The position numbers and the translations under genes were made by a program. Positions 27,210 to 39,573 of a stretch of DNA of 64,000 nt are shown one piece after another. Positions within the stretch are counted from its first letter, which is position 1. The number at the start of each line of letters is the position of its first letter. A model generated the notes under the pieces. That model was not told the DNA's origin, did not search any database, and worked only from the letters and a program-made list of their open reading frames with translations. The stretch is from Enoplosus armatus (Eukaryota; Chordata; Actinopteri; Centrarchiformes; Enoplosidae), in the NCBI RefSeq assembly GCF_043641665.1, contig NC_092181.1, forward strand, positions 317,501-381,500. Direction: 5' to 3'.

Positions 27210-27371
27210 TCACAGTAGATGCTGTTTCAGCACTATGGCGAGCTTCTTGTTGTCCAGCACTGTGTAGACTGGGGAGCTGTCCATGGTTCTGAAATACCGC
27301 CGTGAACCAGCACTTGTTATGCAGAACTTGTGACTCCATGCACTGTTCAAAAGAGTGCTACAAATGACTAC
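27210..27371 (-). other. Unexplained coding-like island, minus strand
   Basis: One minus-strand frame is open for 53 codons before a stop (27210-27212). It contains an ATG at 27282-27284 giving a 24-residue tail that starts MDSSPVYTVLDNKK. The block is GC-richer than its surroundings and the peptide is not low-complexity. I do not recognise it. It could be a pseudogene fragment, a last exon of an antisense gene, part of an unrecognised repeat, or chance. Confidence 0.2.
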
Positions 27372-29239
27372 TCACCAAAGCAATCAAAGTAACTAAATAA
27401 CGAATATTTATGTATAAAACTTTTCAAATGAAGACATGGTTGCACAATTGTTAACATATTATCTGCTTAATTTACTCATACAGAACAGATTATCAATACA
27501 CACTTTCTTCCTGGTAAAGGCATAGAAAGAGACATTATTATGAATGTTCAATAGTTGAAATGTCATAGTGTGTCATTATGAATAGGTCTTGAGTGTGTGG
27601 GAAAACCACTGAGTCTTCACCAAATACAAATGAACAAGAGAGAAGCTCAATGAATGTCAAGCCTCCTTAACTAGAATTCATAGCCACAGCCCATCCAGGT
27701 ACTGTAGTTGCTGAGTCCAGCCATCAGTCTCACTTATAATAATATAATGAAACTAAAATTGAATCTAAAAACACTGCTCTATTGCCCTATTGTGTTGTTT
27801 GCTAAACCTTTCCTCCTGATAGTAGGTATGAGCATGTATTTGCCATGATGCACTTATGTCTACTGTTGGAAAGTGGCAAAACATTGCAGTTTTCAGCCAT
27901 CAATTTGTAACCAATTTTGAGCAAACAAGCAGTTTGAGAAACATTTTTCCTTAACCTACCTATTAAGGAAAATATCCTTTATATCAGCATATGATTAGAT
28001 AATGCCGTGAGATGAGAGCTGGGTCATAGTGGGCAAACTTTCCTACTGACCAGGTTGGGGACCAATGCTGGCAGTGAACCTGCCAATCAAACAACAACAT
28101 CAGGATCTTTATTTTTCCTTTGCTTCACCTGCTTTTTTCCCCTCTCTTTATACTGCATTGCTCTCTCATCTGGCCTCTCGCGTTTGCCTTCTCCATTTCC
28201 ATCATCCACTAATTAGTCTCATGGGTCCTGAAAAAACGAAAGACATCATTGGACGGAGATAAACCTAGACAGAGACAAATGAGAACAACATTTTACTCTG
28301 GAGCCTCTATAAATAGAGACTTAGTAGACTCAGCCCCTTTAGCACCAAAGCAGAGTTTCAACAAACATCAGATGAACAGGAGAACACACTGATGAAGGAA
28401 GCTGTACTCTTCAGAAAACCACAGCTTGTTCGTTTAAACAGCTTAAAACAACCCATGCTTTAGTTTAGTGCCAAAGCGTGAAGCCAGAAGGGTGTGGAGA
28501 TCAACGTGGATGAATGAGCGTACAAAGCAAAAACTAAAGGAGACCAGGGTTCCCATTCTGCCCCTGACCAACAGTCAACTTGGTTTCCTTTTCCTTTTCC
28601 TTTACACTCAAGAGCAATCTCTGTCTGACCTTAACCAAGTAGTACTTGCTTAAACATCAGCTTACGTTAAACATATGGGGGGTGTAGACCAGAAATGGTC
28701 ATATGGATTGCTTGGATCACATATTTGTGATTTAGCAATGAAACCTGTTGATGAAGGATAAGAAAATATATATCTGCTGTTTCCAGAAGTTGGACATGGC
28801 ATGTTATTGTATGTTATAAAGAATACAATATATAATAATAACTTAGACTTAAAAATATCTGTTTTTATTATAGTTTAAAAAAAATAATATATATGTATAC
28901 ATATATACTGTATATATTTTCTGTTTTTATGCATGTTTGTCTATCTATTGTTTTGATAGTCTGTCGTATAAATCTTATTAGTATTGGGATAATTATTGCT
29001 GTAGTATTAGGCTAGTATTAGTATTATGAGGCTTCACTGTAACATGGGTTGTCCCATGAAGGTCACTTAGGCACAAAGGCCACCATACCTCACCCAAAAC
29101 ACAGCAACACAGGTCATGAACCTGTGTTTTTTTACTCTTTTCCTTTTTCAGTTTCTGTCCTTCTCTCTAATGCTGCGATCCCATTGTCTGTCTGGTCATA
29201 TGGCAACAGTTGTTGTGCTTTTGGCTTAGTTAGTTTGTG

Positions 29240-29306
29240 TGCGTGTGTGTGTTTGTGCGTGTGTGTGTGTGTGAGAGAGAGAAAGAGAGAGAGCGAAAGA
29301 GAGAGG
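29240..29306. repeat. Compound (GT)n(GA)n microsatellite
   Basis: Imperfect GT run followed by a GA-rich run. Confidence 0.85.
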
Positions 29307-30639
29307 GGGCATGAGTTGTCCTTTTAAGTCTTCTCTTTTTACACGAGGCCTGCAGCAGAACCTCGTAAATCTGTTGGAGTAGTGAACACCTCACTGCACT
29401 CGAGCCCTGTTTGTGTGTTTGCGTCTGTGTGTGTTCAAGTGTGTACGCTGGTTTGTTTGCCGGTGTTCCTGTGTGTTTGCTGGTGCATGTAGCTGCAGTG
29501 TGATTTTGTCTGTCTATACCTGGGTTTGCTTCTTGCTTGTGGTGATTTTTTTGTGTGCATGTGTGTTTGAGTTTCTTGTACTGTGTGTGTGTGAGAGCGT
29601 GTGTGATCCATCCACTGGCTGAACACCTGAGTGCCCACAGTGACAGAGAGGGATGGCAGGCTGTCCAAACCAACAACCTACAGCCAACACATAGCGCTCC
29701 CAATTCAGTTGGCTTAGTGTTTTATCACACTGGCTCACACACACATGAAAAACAAATGTACATGCTAGGAAACACCAATAGTTTGTTGCATGTGTAAGTA
29801 TTTGACATGAAATCCCTTGTTGAGTTTTCCATCACACATACAGTATGCGCACCATCCCCCTACAGTGTTGCGCCTGTTTTTATTTGTGTATCTTAACATT
29901 TACTTGACCCAGATAACTGACTCTTTCTACGTATAATAATGTGATAATATATGTTTAATATATGATACATTTTATTCGAGAACTTCTCGAAATGTGATTA
30001 CAAAAGGTTACCAAATCCCTTACAAAGTAAATTAAGTGGAAATAATTTGTATTTACAAAGTTAAATAAGGTTATGAACAGGATATTTCTTCATCATCACA
30101 ATTTATTTTACAGTGATAATGAATGATTGTCCATTTATCTGAGAGATACCGATTAGATGATTACATCACCGTCTGATTTGAAAGCAAAGGAAATAAACAA
30201 AATGTTCGGATGACTTTGGACTGGTTTCTCTCAAACACTCAAACACAATTATGCACTGCTTCGCACATTTCCATTTTGTGAAAAGTGTAGAATCATTAAA
30301 TCCATTGTATTGTATTATCACAGTTTTTCTGATGAAGTCCTAAATACAAAACCACAGTTGTTTTTTTCCATAGATCCCATTGTAATTAATTATTATTATG
30401 CAAAATACTCGTGTTTTGCCTGAGTGGCCCCAGTGCTTTTATTTCCACCAACCCTCAACAGAAGTTGTTAGCATTAGCAGCTAAAGCCACCATGGCCATC
30501 TGAAGAAAGCATCCAAGAAATGATATGTCACAGTAACCTCTGTAACCTAACCTAATCAATGGGGAAAGAGTCGAGCAGGTAACAACATGTCTATCGATCT
30601 GTGTGTGATATTGCATGTTTACTGTAGTTTGATTGTACA

Positions 30640-30735
30640 TGCGTGCTGCTACATCAACTGTGTTCTCTCGAATGCCCAAAACAAATTTCACCTAAAGGAG
30701 GCAATAAAGGTTAATCTAATCTAATCTAATCTCAC
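30640..30735 (+). mobile_element. Retroelement 3' tail with (TAATC)n
   Basis: A CACCTAAAGGAGGCAATAAA motif leads directly into four TAATC-type units (about 30711-30732). This arrangement is typical of the 3' end of fish non-LTR retrotransposons or their SINEs. The upstream body, from perhaps 30430, is not clearly defined. Confidence 0.5.
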
Positions 30736-33700
30736 CTCACTGTGAGATTGACAGGATGTTCAATTCAAGAACAAAGCACACTTTACAACATAGCAAGAAA
30801 CTTTAGTGGAGGTTTAAAAAAAGCAAAACCTAATTCTGTTAAGGTGAAAAAAAATGGATTAATAAAATAGTTATCTTTGGGCATTTAGGTGCCACTCATA
30901 CAGAATTAAATTTAATACACAATGGAAGAATTAGCTCAAATTTGTTGATCATTAGTGATGAGTGCAAGAAGTAGAGCACTGGTTGTCTTGAAGTAGAGGT
31001 ACCAAATTCCTTTGAATAGCTGAAAAAATCCTTGATCTTGAAGGCATATTTCAACACAATAACGTTCTAGCCAATAATGTGGAAATAAGAAAGAAGGGCC
31101 TGTAATTCAACTATTTCCAACCAGTTAATAGATAATAAACTCATTACTCAAAAAAAGAAGCAACATTGCTACTTTAATGATAACCAGAACTCCCAAGGTG
31201 CAGTAATGTGTCACATCATTTATTACATTACTTTTCCAATAGCTACAAATTGTGTCTTCATTCTCTCTGCCCTTAAAATATGAAGAGTTTTTCTCTGCTG
31301 TAATCTTTAGCTCTGTGTGTCTGTTTAATCTAATGTATCCTATCTGTCCTGCATGTAAGAAGTGTCACAGGATGGTCTGAATGAATGAAACCGTAGGATT
31401 CTGTTAATTCTACCTTACCATTTTCTATAATTTGCTGAAAAAAAAGGTCAGATTTGAATAAAGAATATTGAATATTGATTCAAAATTTTTCCTTCCTCTA
31501 CCTTAAATCTATATGTTCACAGTGGTTGATCTTTACCCCTCACCTGTGTATAGTTAACGCTTTCCTTGGTAGCTCACATTAAAGAAGCCAATAGAAAGAG
31601 AAGCAGAGATAGAATGTCAAGCCCAACAGAAGAGGAGTGATATTGAAGCAGTGGTATTGATTGAATATAAGCAGATGAGAGGAGAGTGGGGCTGTGTGAT
31701 ACTGGCTGAGAGATACATTGGATCGCCCTCAGCACTTCACATATAGCAGCTTCACATATGGCCGCGCGCATACTAATTACACTTTGATATGGATTCCAGC
31801 TATGAAAGGGAATCGTAAGCTGTCTGACTTTCTGTCTACGAGTCCCTGCGTCCATCCTTCTATTCATTATCTAGCCATGTGTCCACATGAAATCCATATC
31901 CACCCGTGTGTCAATTTATCTAGCCTTCACATACATTATCAGGCAGCACACGTGTATATCTGTTCCCACTCTGTGCCTTTATTCGCAACGTCCACCGAGC
32001 TGAATCTGACTTGACACATACATCACATCCCACATGCATTAACATTAATTTAGTTACATAATGAGCGACGATGACACTGTGCATCAGTGTCCAATCTTTC
32101 TGAAATGTCTCTTACTGGACATGCTGAGAAGCATCAAAAAAGGAACTGCCCACGAAACTGCAATCACAGCAGGCAACTGAAACTAAAATTATAATCAAGT
32201 TTTACATTGACAGCTACCATATATATATTCACCATCATTATAATGATAACCTGAGTCATACTGCCTCGAGCCTGAACAAACCATGATCTGTTATTCACTG
32301 CAAAGAACCCCTGTGACTTTGTGATTGTCTATTTGTCATAATGAATTTGCAAAGAACTTCTTTTATGTGAACTGGAGCTTGAAAGATGAAAGACAATTTC
32401 AAGTAATATCCCCTGTACTCTCATCGCCTGTTATTAGCCTTACTAAAGTAATGCTGTTTATTTTGTTCTTCTCTTTTGGGGGGTTGAGGGTATGGATAAG
32501 TCACGTATTCGGATCGTGATCATATTTTTCTCTTTTCTTCATTTCTCTCTTCCTTCTTCTCCCTGCTCTTCTTCATCTCCTCTCATCTTCTCGTCATCCA
32601 GTCGTCAAAGTAAAGAGTTGAGCTTGAGTCTGGTGTCACATGGGGATACTGTGTGTGAGTGTCTGCTTATCTAGATTTGTAATACACCTGTGTGTCCACT
32701 ACCGACTTTTAACCACCTCATCATGTTGGCATTTGATTTCATGTAATGTTGCTTATGTGTTACCCTGATGGTCAGTGTAACCAATCATGTAGTGAAAACT
32801 AAACCCTTAAAATGTTGCAAAATGCTTAAAAGGGTCTAAGAGGTGTTATAAATTGACAAATGTTGCATTTTATGTGGCTTAATGTGCTACTTTCCATTTT
32901 GCTGAGTTGCACATAGTCAGGCAAATTCAGTGTTTCCCTTATGGAGTTGTAACAGTGGAGGTGAAGCACACGCGCAAGTGAAAAAATGCTTTGTGAACTT
33001 ACAAAGTGCGCCCTGCCGAGAGGTTTCTGTGTGTATGACGAAACCAGAAGGGCTCTTGAGGCCTAAGTACAGTATGCAGTATGTTGAGCATCACTTCTCT
33101 TTCTACTTTTGATCAGCCAGTCTTTTAAACTGATCTGAAAATAAAAACATGTGATTTGACAAACAAGCTGCGTGACCTGTACCACCCACTGGGTGACCGT
33201 TTACATCCAGTAATGTTAATATCTCTGTGAGGGAATCTGCCAGTTTGAAAATGACAGCTTTCACACATCACAGTAGCCCTTGTGCGTAGTAAGGCCCGCC
33301 TCCAGGAAGAAGAAAACAATCGATGTGTGTGGAATACCTACTATATTTGTATCAAGATGGATCTTCCAAATGTGGTTTATATCACAGATATGTGTTTCCT
33401 TGCGTATTCTTATCAAATGATTGTGTTTGCTGTAACGTTACTGTGCGATACTCATGTGAAGTTGCAGGACTGTCTTCCCTTTGGCGAATGATAATCCTGA
33501 ATCCGTGATCAGCATTGCTTGCTTCATTGTTGACATCTACCCGATGTTTGTTGTTATAATCGTTGTTACATCGTTGTTGCATCATCAGGTAAGCACAAAG
33601 TTTCTCGTTTATATGCTTTACTCACAGGTGTGTGAATATTGGTTCTGCTGAGCTCATGGATAGACAACAGTTGATGGTATGCCCTAATGGTAACCATGGT

Positions 33701-33839
33701 GACGAGGCTCTAGTAGCTGTTGTTTTTATGGTTGTCAAGACATTATGATGTTAATAAAGTTAGGTCACGCTGTGCAGGGCCTCCAGGCTTTGGTGCACCA
33801 TGGGATTGATTGATGACTCTGTTGTCAGTTCAATCTAAG

Positions 33840-34250
33840 AAATGCATTGGAAGAGGGAGGGAGGGAGGAAAAAGGGGAGAACAAAATGGATTGTTAAGAG
33901 TGATGAGCTTGAAGGAAGAAAGACTTGAAGTGAATGAGGAAAGCAGGAGTAGAAAGAATGTGGAAATGGAGAGAAGTATGAAGTTAAGATATTGAGTGAG
34001 GGCAAGTACAGAAAGGTGTTTCAGATCTGTATCAAGAGGGAAGGAAATAAAAGTTTGAGAAATGACAATGGCAAAAAAAAGATGGAAGGAAAGAGGAATG
34101 AAGTGAAAGGAAGAAAGCAAGGGTCGAGCCAAGGAAAGGAGTGAGTGGCAAGCAAAGGCTGATGAAGGGCAGGGAGTGGGGCCTTTTCTGTGACAAGTCT
34201 GTGTGGAGAAGTATGACAAATAAGATATTTGAATTTGGGGAACTATGGGG
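33840..34250. repeat. Polypurine-rich tract
   Basis: About 400 bp strongly A/G-rich on the plus strand (GAAGG, GGAAAG motifs). Minus-strand Ser/Leu/Phe-rich frames here are composition artefacts. Confidence 0.7.
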
Positions 34251-36039
34251 GAGGAGAAAATAATATTTTGTCAAGATGCTGAGTTTGATTGATAACCGTG
34301 CATGGCTGTGAGTGAAATGAGACACAAGACGCAAATACAGATGTAAGACAATGCAGGAGTAAGTCACAGAGCATCAGCGAGGATAGCAGTAATTGGAAAA
34401 CGTCACAAAAACTGACCACACACAATCTAGAAGTGACACTGAATTATGTAATTCAATGCCACATGCAGATTGGCCACATTGGTTCCTTGGCTAATTCACA
34501 TGCTTGCCCTTGAGAAAAGCCCATGCAAAAACTGGTACACACACACTCAAACACACACACACAGACATATGTATGCACCTATTGATTCCGACTGTTGATA
34601 CATGCAGGAAAATGATTAGCATTCCTGGGCATCACAGCAAACATAACAACACACAGGTACACACACTCTGCTATTGATACAGTGTGGACGCGAAATACTG
34701 AGATACCAGTAAAATGATCAGCAGCTCATTCCAATGCTCTCTTCCACAGCAATACCCTACTATTGATTCATATGCATTGTATCTGCACACACTAAACAGA
34801 CCAAAAAGTGAAACAGATGAGCCAGAGAATGTCGTAGGATCATTTCTTTATGGTTCTTTAAACATAACGCCCTTTCCACTTGACATTAATATGTGTCTCA
34901 TATCCAGCTTGTGCCTAGATATTAATTAATTGGATTGCAATTAGACCAAATATTGAATGCATATTTTCTATGCACATTAAAAGTAGCTTCATCTTTCCTT
35001 CACCAAAAGAAGCAGATTGTGATATACAGTATCATATCCTTTCATCACCTCCTTTTAAATCTGATATTAAATTCTCCATTATTAGCAAATATATCGCTCT
35101 GCTAAAGTTTTGATCATTGTTATACATGGACTCATTGAACTCACTCTTCATAGTTAATGCAGCCAAATGTATTTCTGTGCACCTCCGGAGATGTTTTGGT
35201 TGATTGGGTCTTCATTGCATCTTGGGTGCATTTCTGACTGGATTTGATGTGTTTTTGCTCTGTCTTATCACAGTTCAGCCACCCAGTATCTCTTGTTAAT
35301 TCAGGTGGAAAATGTCTCCTCGAGTGTAAAGGAGAACAAACCACTGTGTTAGATTCTATAACACACAACCACACTGTAGGGCTGGTCAGACTGGTGTTGT
35401 TGGAGTGAGGTTATGAGCTTTTAGTTGATTATTCTAGGACTCTCACATGGGAGGGTGGGATAGGTTAGCCTCGGGTTGCCTATGACCGTTTTCTGCTTAG
35501 TGAGATGCTGTTAATATCATCAAAGGTACTGAAGCTTTTTGAAAAGATAGGGGACTTAACCATAAAGTGATTAGAACCAATATATTTTCACTATTAAATA
35601 GGATGGGAGCATATTAAAGTCGGGCTACAATATCTTTGGTCAGATTGTATATTCCCACAATATCCATACACAGCAATCTAAATCCTAGTTAAGTTTTGAA
35701 GGTGTTTATGCATTGTCAGAACATCAATAGCTCAATAAGACCTTGGGTTTTGCTTTTTTGTGTACAAGAAACAGGACCCATGTGGCGACACAGATTACAG
35801 GTTGATATTTGCTCCTGATACTCTTCCACTGGAAACCCAACAAAACCTGAACAGGCCAGGTCTGCATTTTCTTCTCTTTTTTTTCTGCAGGCAAAGCAAG
35901 AGTCAGCATTTTTGTTTCCCATCAAGGCTTGTTGCTATCATCATATGAGACTATATGGAGAAAAAGCATTGCAGGGGAGGAAAAAAAATCAAGTCTGTGA
36001 GGTGTTAAGGTCATGCAGCCTCAGCAAATAAAGACATAA

Positions 36040-36480
36040 TGTGTGTGTGAGAGAGAGACTGATAAAGAGAGAGAGAGGTGCAGAAGTGAGATAGGAAGTG
36101 AATTAAGGAGTGAGAGAGAAAATTTGAGGTAGATGGAGCAAGGTAAGGAGAGTGAGAGAGAGTTAGAGAGTCAGAGATGGCCAGATATAGTAGTGCCTTG
36201 CAGCCAGTGTCCATATCTCTCGCCACCAATGACTTCTCCTGCTGCACTACAACTAATGGACCCTGTCCTCCCGCCGTCTTATCTGCCCCCCCCCCCTCCA
36301 TCCTCCCTTTCTATCACTGACTACTCGATGCTGTGCTATCTCTCCACTTCACCGCTCCACCTCTATCTTATTTTTATCATCCTTTGGTCTTTCTCGTTTA
36401 CGCTCACCCCTGCTTGCTCACACTTTGCTCCTATCTTTCTCTCTCTTTTTCCTGTTGTTCTGTTTTTCCTCTTTATTTAA
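36040..36480. repeat. Purine tract followed by pyrimidine tract
   Basis: 36040-36180 is GA-rich and 36280-36480 is CT-rich on the same strand, with an 11-C run at 36286-36296 between them. It lies about 400 bp upstream of the sgcz exon. Confidence 0.75.
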
Positions 36481-36863
36481 TACTATTTCCATCCTCCCCA
36501 CCACAATGACCAAAACCCCCAAAGTTCATCCTCTCCTCTCTTTGCCTTACATTAGTCTTCACTGCATGGATGGAGAAAGGGAGAAATAAACATGACATCT
36601 TTTCTCTGTCTTTTTCCCCTTGAAATATTTACTTCTACGCATGTCTAGTATCTGTGCAGAGCTGAACAATTGTTAAGTGAAACTACTAAGGTAATCTCAG
36701 TTGACAAATGATGACAAGTGACTCATCTGTATTTAGAATTAATAAATTATATATTTCAGTTAAGTTATTCCCTCAAAATCAGTGCGCCGTGTTAAAGATG
36801 AATTCTTAGATCAAACTTTAAATCGAAGAGAAATGTCTCATAAAAAATGTGCGATTACATATA

Positions 36864-36888
36864 TTCTCCATATTTGTGTCCCTTTCAG
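36864..36888 (+). other. sgcz: Splice acceptor and polypyrimidine tract of the sgcz exon
   Basis: A T/C-rich stretch ends in CCCTTTCAG, and the AG at 36887-36888 is immediately followed by ATG. The frame stays open for 14 codons upstream (from 36847), so the frame alone does not place the boundary. The acceptor match and the end of sarcoglycan similarity at this point do. Confidence 0.85.
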
Positions 36889-37098
36889 ATGACCCAGGAG
36901 CAGTATATTCTTGCGGCGCAGCCTAACCCGCTCCACCAGCGTGGGGCGTCGGTGTGCGGCGCCCAGGTTTACCCAGCAGTGGGAATCTACGGCTGGCGGA
37001 AGAGATGCTTGTACTTCTTCATCCTCCTCCTCCTCGTCACCATGATCGTCAACCTGGCGCTGACCATCTGGATTCTCAAAGTCATGAACTTCACTCCG
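36889..37098 (+). CDS. sgcz: Zeta-sarcoglycan, N-terminal/transmembrane coding exon (one exon of a multi-exon gene)
   Basis: Sarcoglycans are single-pass type II membrane proteins of the dystrophin-associated complex in muscle and vascular cells. The exon gives 70 residues beginning [11 protein letters not shown]. An N-terminal cytoplasmic part (1-40) ends in the family signature GIYGWRKRC (32-40). One hydrophobic helix follows (about 41-63), then KVMNFTP (64-70), where N67-F-T69 is a glycosylation sequon just outside the membrane. EQYILA, the YP before VGIYGW, and [12 protein letters not shown] match zeta-sarcoglycan as I know it; delta and gamma differ at these places. The exon is flanked by a pyrimidine-rich acceptor (AG at 36887-36888) and a GTGAGA donor at 37099, and is phase 0 at both ends. 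Gamma-sarcoglycan's equivalent exon also ends after a Pro codon. The exon is GC-rich with about 14 CpGs, unlike its AT-rich surroundings. The ATG may be an internal Met rather than the initiator. The extracellular domain is encoded outside the window. Confidence 0.9.
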
Positions 37099-37104
37099 GT
37101 GAGA
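37099..37104 (+). other. sgcz: Splice donor of the sgcz exon
   Basis: GTGAGA follows the Pro codon CCG. Read-through would add non-family residues and reach a stop codon near 37168, so the exon must end here. Gamma-sarcoglycan's corresponding coding exon also ends after the Pro codon. Confidence 0.85.
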
Positions 37105-37859
37105 GGCGTGTATATGTCATTAAAGTGCCAGGGTGTTATATGGTTTTTTGTTTATGTGAGAAAGCAATAAGATGTGGTTTAAAAGGTTTGCTGTAATGTA
37201 ACACAACATGAGAGTGATGATAAAATCAACAGAGGTTCAACGGGAGAGAGTGTGTGTGTACACATACGCATGTGTGTATACTAGTTGCACCAATATATCA
37301 GGTAGATGTTGTCTTTGATTTAAAACGATAGTGTCCAATTATTAGTTAAATTATTTGAAACTTTTTAATAATAAGATTTTTTCAGTAATTCAGCAACCTT
37401 TCTTCCTTTTCTTCCTCATGTTATTCTTTTTTGTGCACCAATTCACGACCATGTTTCTGGAGAAAAATGTGTTAATATTTTTAATGCATTTTTTTAATTT
37501 TGTCCTGTCCAAATTAAGACTTGCATTACAAAATGAGCTTACTTCAAAGTTCTTTGTTCAACAAGGGGATGTTACACATCGTCCATACTGCCAAACTGCT
37601 TTGCTCGCCCTCTTAGGCTCTCCGGTGGTCTTGGTTTAGCTTTGGCTTTTTTGTTCCATGGCCTGTTCACTTTTAACTGATAAAGACCTCAAGTGGAAGT
37701 ATGAACTATTCCTCCTGTCTGTCAACAGCAAAGGCACGAGAACTGCCATCTTTCCCTAACTTTATCCAAGCAGATGCAGCCATATCATTTATTTTTGTAA
37801 CCACATGTATCATACAGTCTGTGTTGCTTTGGAAGGCAATGGCAAAGGACGTATTTGTT

Positions 37860-38212
37860 GTTTAGGTTGGTGGTTTGATGGCCAAAAGGCTTTTGCAGTG
37901 ACTCCACTGCCATTGAGGAATAGCCTCTGTGAAACACTGAAATCAGCTGATTCAGTCAAAATACTCAAAACTCATCTCAAAACCTGTTTTTATTCATTGG
38001 CATTTCAATGTGGCTGACATGCTTTTTTTATGCTCTATTGCTCTTATTTTGTGATTTTAACTACGTCCTTGTTCCCATTATGTTTTGTTATTACTTTTGA
38101 TGTCCAGGCTATGCCTCCTTTCGCACTGCTTTGTAAGCAACTTTTTGGAAAGTGCTTTGATACACAATGGCTTTGTGCTTTTAAATGTCAAATAAGTACA
38201 TTTGACTTGACT
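37860..38212 (+). mobile_element. Non-LTR retrotransposon (LINE) remnant: ORF2 end, 3' UTR and tail
   Basis: A plus-strand frame ending at 38017 includes TPLPLRNSL, then SVKILKTHLKTCFYSLAF. This is the form seen at the C-terminus of LINE ORF2 proteins in fish (an LPLxxRxS motif, then a KxxLKTxxFxLAF motif). About 110 bp later comes a 3' region with AAAGTGCTTTGATACA and ATTTGACTTGACTG. The reverse transcriptase domain is absent, so this is a 5'-truncated dead copy. Clade L2 or a relative is likely but unproven. Confidence 0.65.
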
Positions 38213-39573
38213 GAGAGGGAAAAGGAACAGATAGTGAAGCAGTGACATCCACTGTAGGTAATACTATAAAAGTGTTAATTTTATAAATATTGAACATTAG
38301 CACAAAATAGTATAATATATATATATATATAACAATATTTATGCTATCCATCCCTAGTCAATGCTTCCCTCTGTATATGTTCATACATCTTTTTTTCCAA
38401 CCTAGACTTTCTGAGCATGTCATCCAGGAGTTACAGCATCCATACATCTAACATCCCATATTGCCTTGGGGCTCAAGGAACTCCTGTGATAGTATATATG
38501 CAAATTAGGCAGAATTTGACCCCTGCAAACCTCTGGTAAAGCCTCCCCACATCATGCCTTATGTTTCGAGAGAGACTTCAGAATATAAGAGAGGTGGGGG
38601 GAAAAGATAGCTAAATATGCCTGAGGGCTAAGCATGAAAGAGCACAAGATATTTCATAGGCGACATCCTGGTGTGTGAAAAACAGAGACCGTATAAGAGA
38701 CAGGCAGAGTTATAAAGGCAGGGAGGGAGTTGAAAAAGTTTAAAAAATAAATAAATAACAGTGCATGAATAGAAGTACAGAAGTTAAGTAGAGAAACTGT
38801 TTTTGTTATATTCGAAGTGCGTATGATACATGAAATGATAATAATGCCCATGCATTTTTCATCAATGCAGAAAGAAGTGTATGATTTGCATTGGAGTGTT
38901 GAGTATGTATGGTGAATACTGTATAGAGAAAGTTGGGAAGATATGAATGTAATTGACATTATTATGTCATATGCATGATATAACAATAAGCAATTCTGTC
39001 TGCTAGGCCTTACAATTCTTAATGAACTCATCTACATTCGTTGCTTGCATTCATCAGTAAACATGTAGTCAGTGAAAAGGGACTTCAGACATTTTCATCA
39101 TTTGACCTTGACCACAGTGTTACCTATTTTTAATCAATCATTCAAGTGGTTTTCACAAAATGAAAAATGTTTTTTTTAAATGCAGGAAGGGGACATTTTA
39201 CAGATGGTTCTTGAATGAAGAACACAATCTGAGTACCCTTGCATGTCCTGCAAAAAAGTCACATATATGCACATTTTTTCATTTTAGTTGCATTGAAAGA
39301 GAGATGAGAATGTGAGAAAGAAACAAATATGTAAAATAGACTCCTGGGATGGCAAGAAAAAGAAGGAAGACACAATGATGCCAAAAAAAAAATGTGCTTG
39401 ACCTTTCTCTTGGGCCCTGTTGTCAGCTGTCAGACTTTAGAGTGATCTTGAAATAAATATTGTACAGATTAATATCGTGTGTTATCCTGCAACAGAGTCC
39501 CTTCAGCCGCTTGGCTATTAATCTAATCACTAGCACAGCTGCATGGTGAAGTTTGAAAGAGAGTAGCTGGCGG

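Larger units (their letters stand above)
1..36888 (+). other. sgcz: sgcz intron upstream of the exon (3' part only)
   Basis: This stretch has no convincing protein-coding exon, and its frames are short or low-complexity. Features within it are listed separately. I see nothing definite, beyond AT-rich single-copy-looking sequence and short CA/GT or GA runs, in 1-1866, 2300-3130, 3190-5175, 5745-6605, 6645-7727, 9190-9720, 12890-15030, 15220-17326, 18130-18640, 19290-20700, 22031-23690, 23750-25280, 25640-27209, 27375-29225, 29310-30430, 30740-33830 and 34260-36040. The short first coding exon known from mammalian SGCZ (about 13 codons) was looked for by eye and not found, so it probably lies further upstream. 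The intron call follows from the exon at 36889. Confidence 0.75.

Noticed and set aside
29230..29703. 157-residue minus-strand frame with HTQTHT runs
   Set aside because: Driven by degenerate GT/CA sequence; overlapping frames on both strands are open for the same reason.
33290..33600. Possible plus-strand exon ending at CATCATCAG/GTAAGC
   Set aside because: The donor-like site is good, but no consistent acceptor and open frame precede it; chance is likely.
34540..34760. Possible ~95-125-bp tandem with CTATTGAT and CACAGCAA blocks
   Set aside because: Only short scattered words recur within CA-rich sequence; similarity is not continuous.
36889..37098. Assignment of the exon to delta- or gamma-sarcoglycan
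   Set aside because: The GIYGWRKRC and WILKVM core is shared by all three. EQYILA, YP before VGIYGW and [12 protein letters not shown] fit zeta, while delta and gamma have different residues there.
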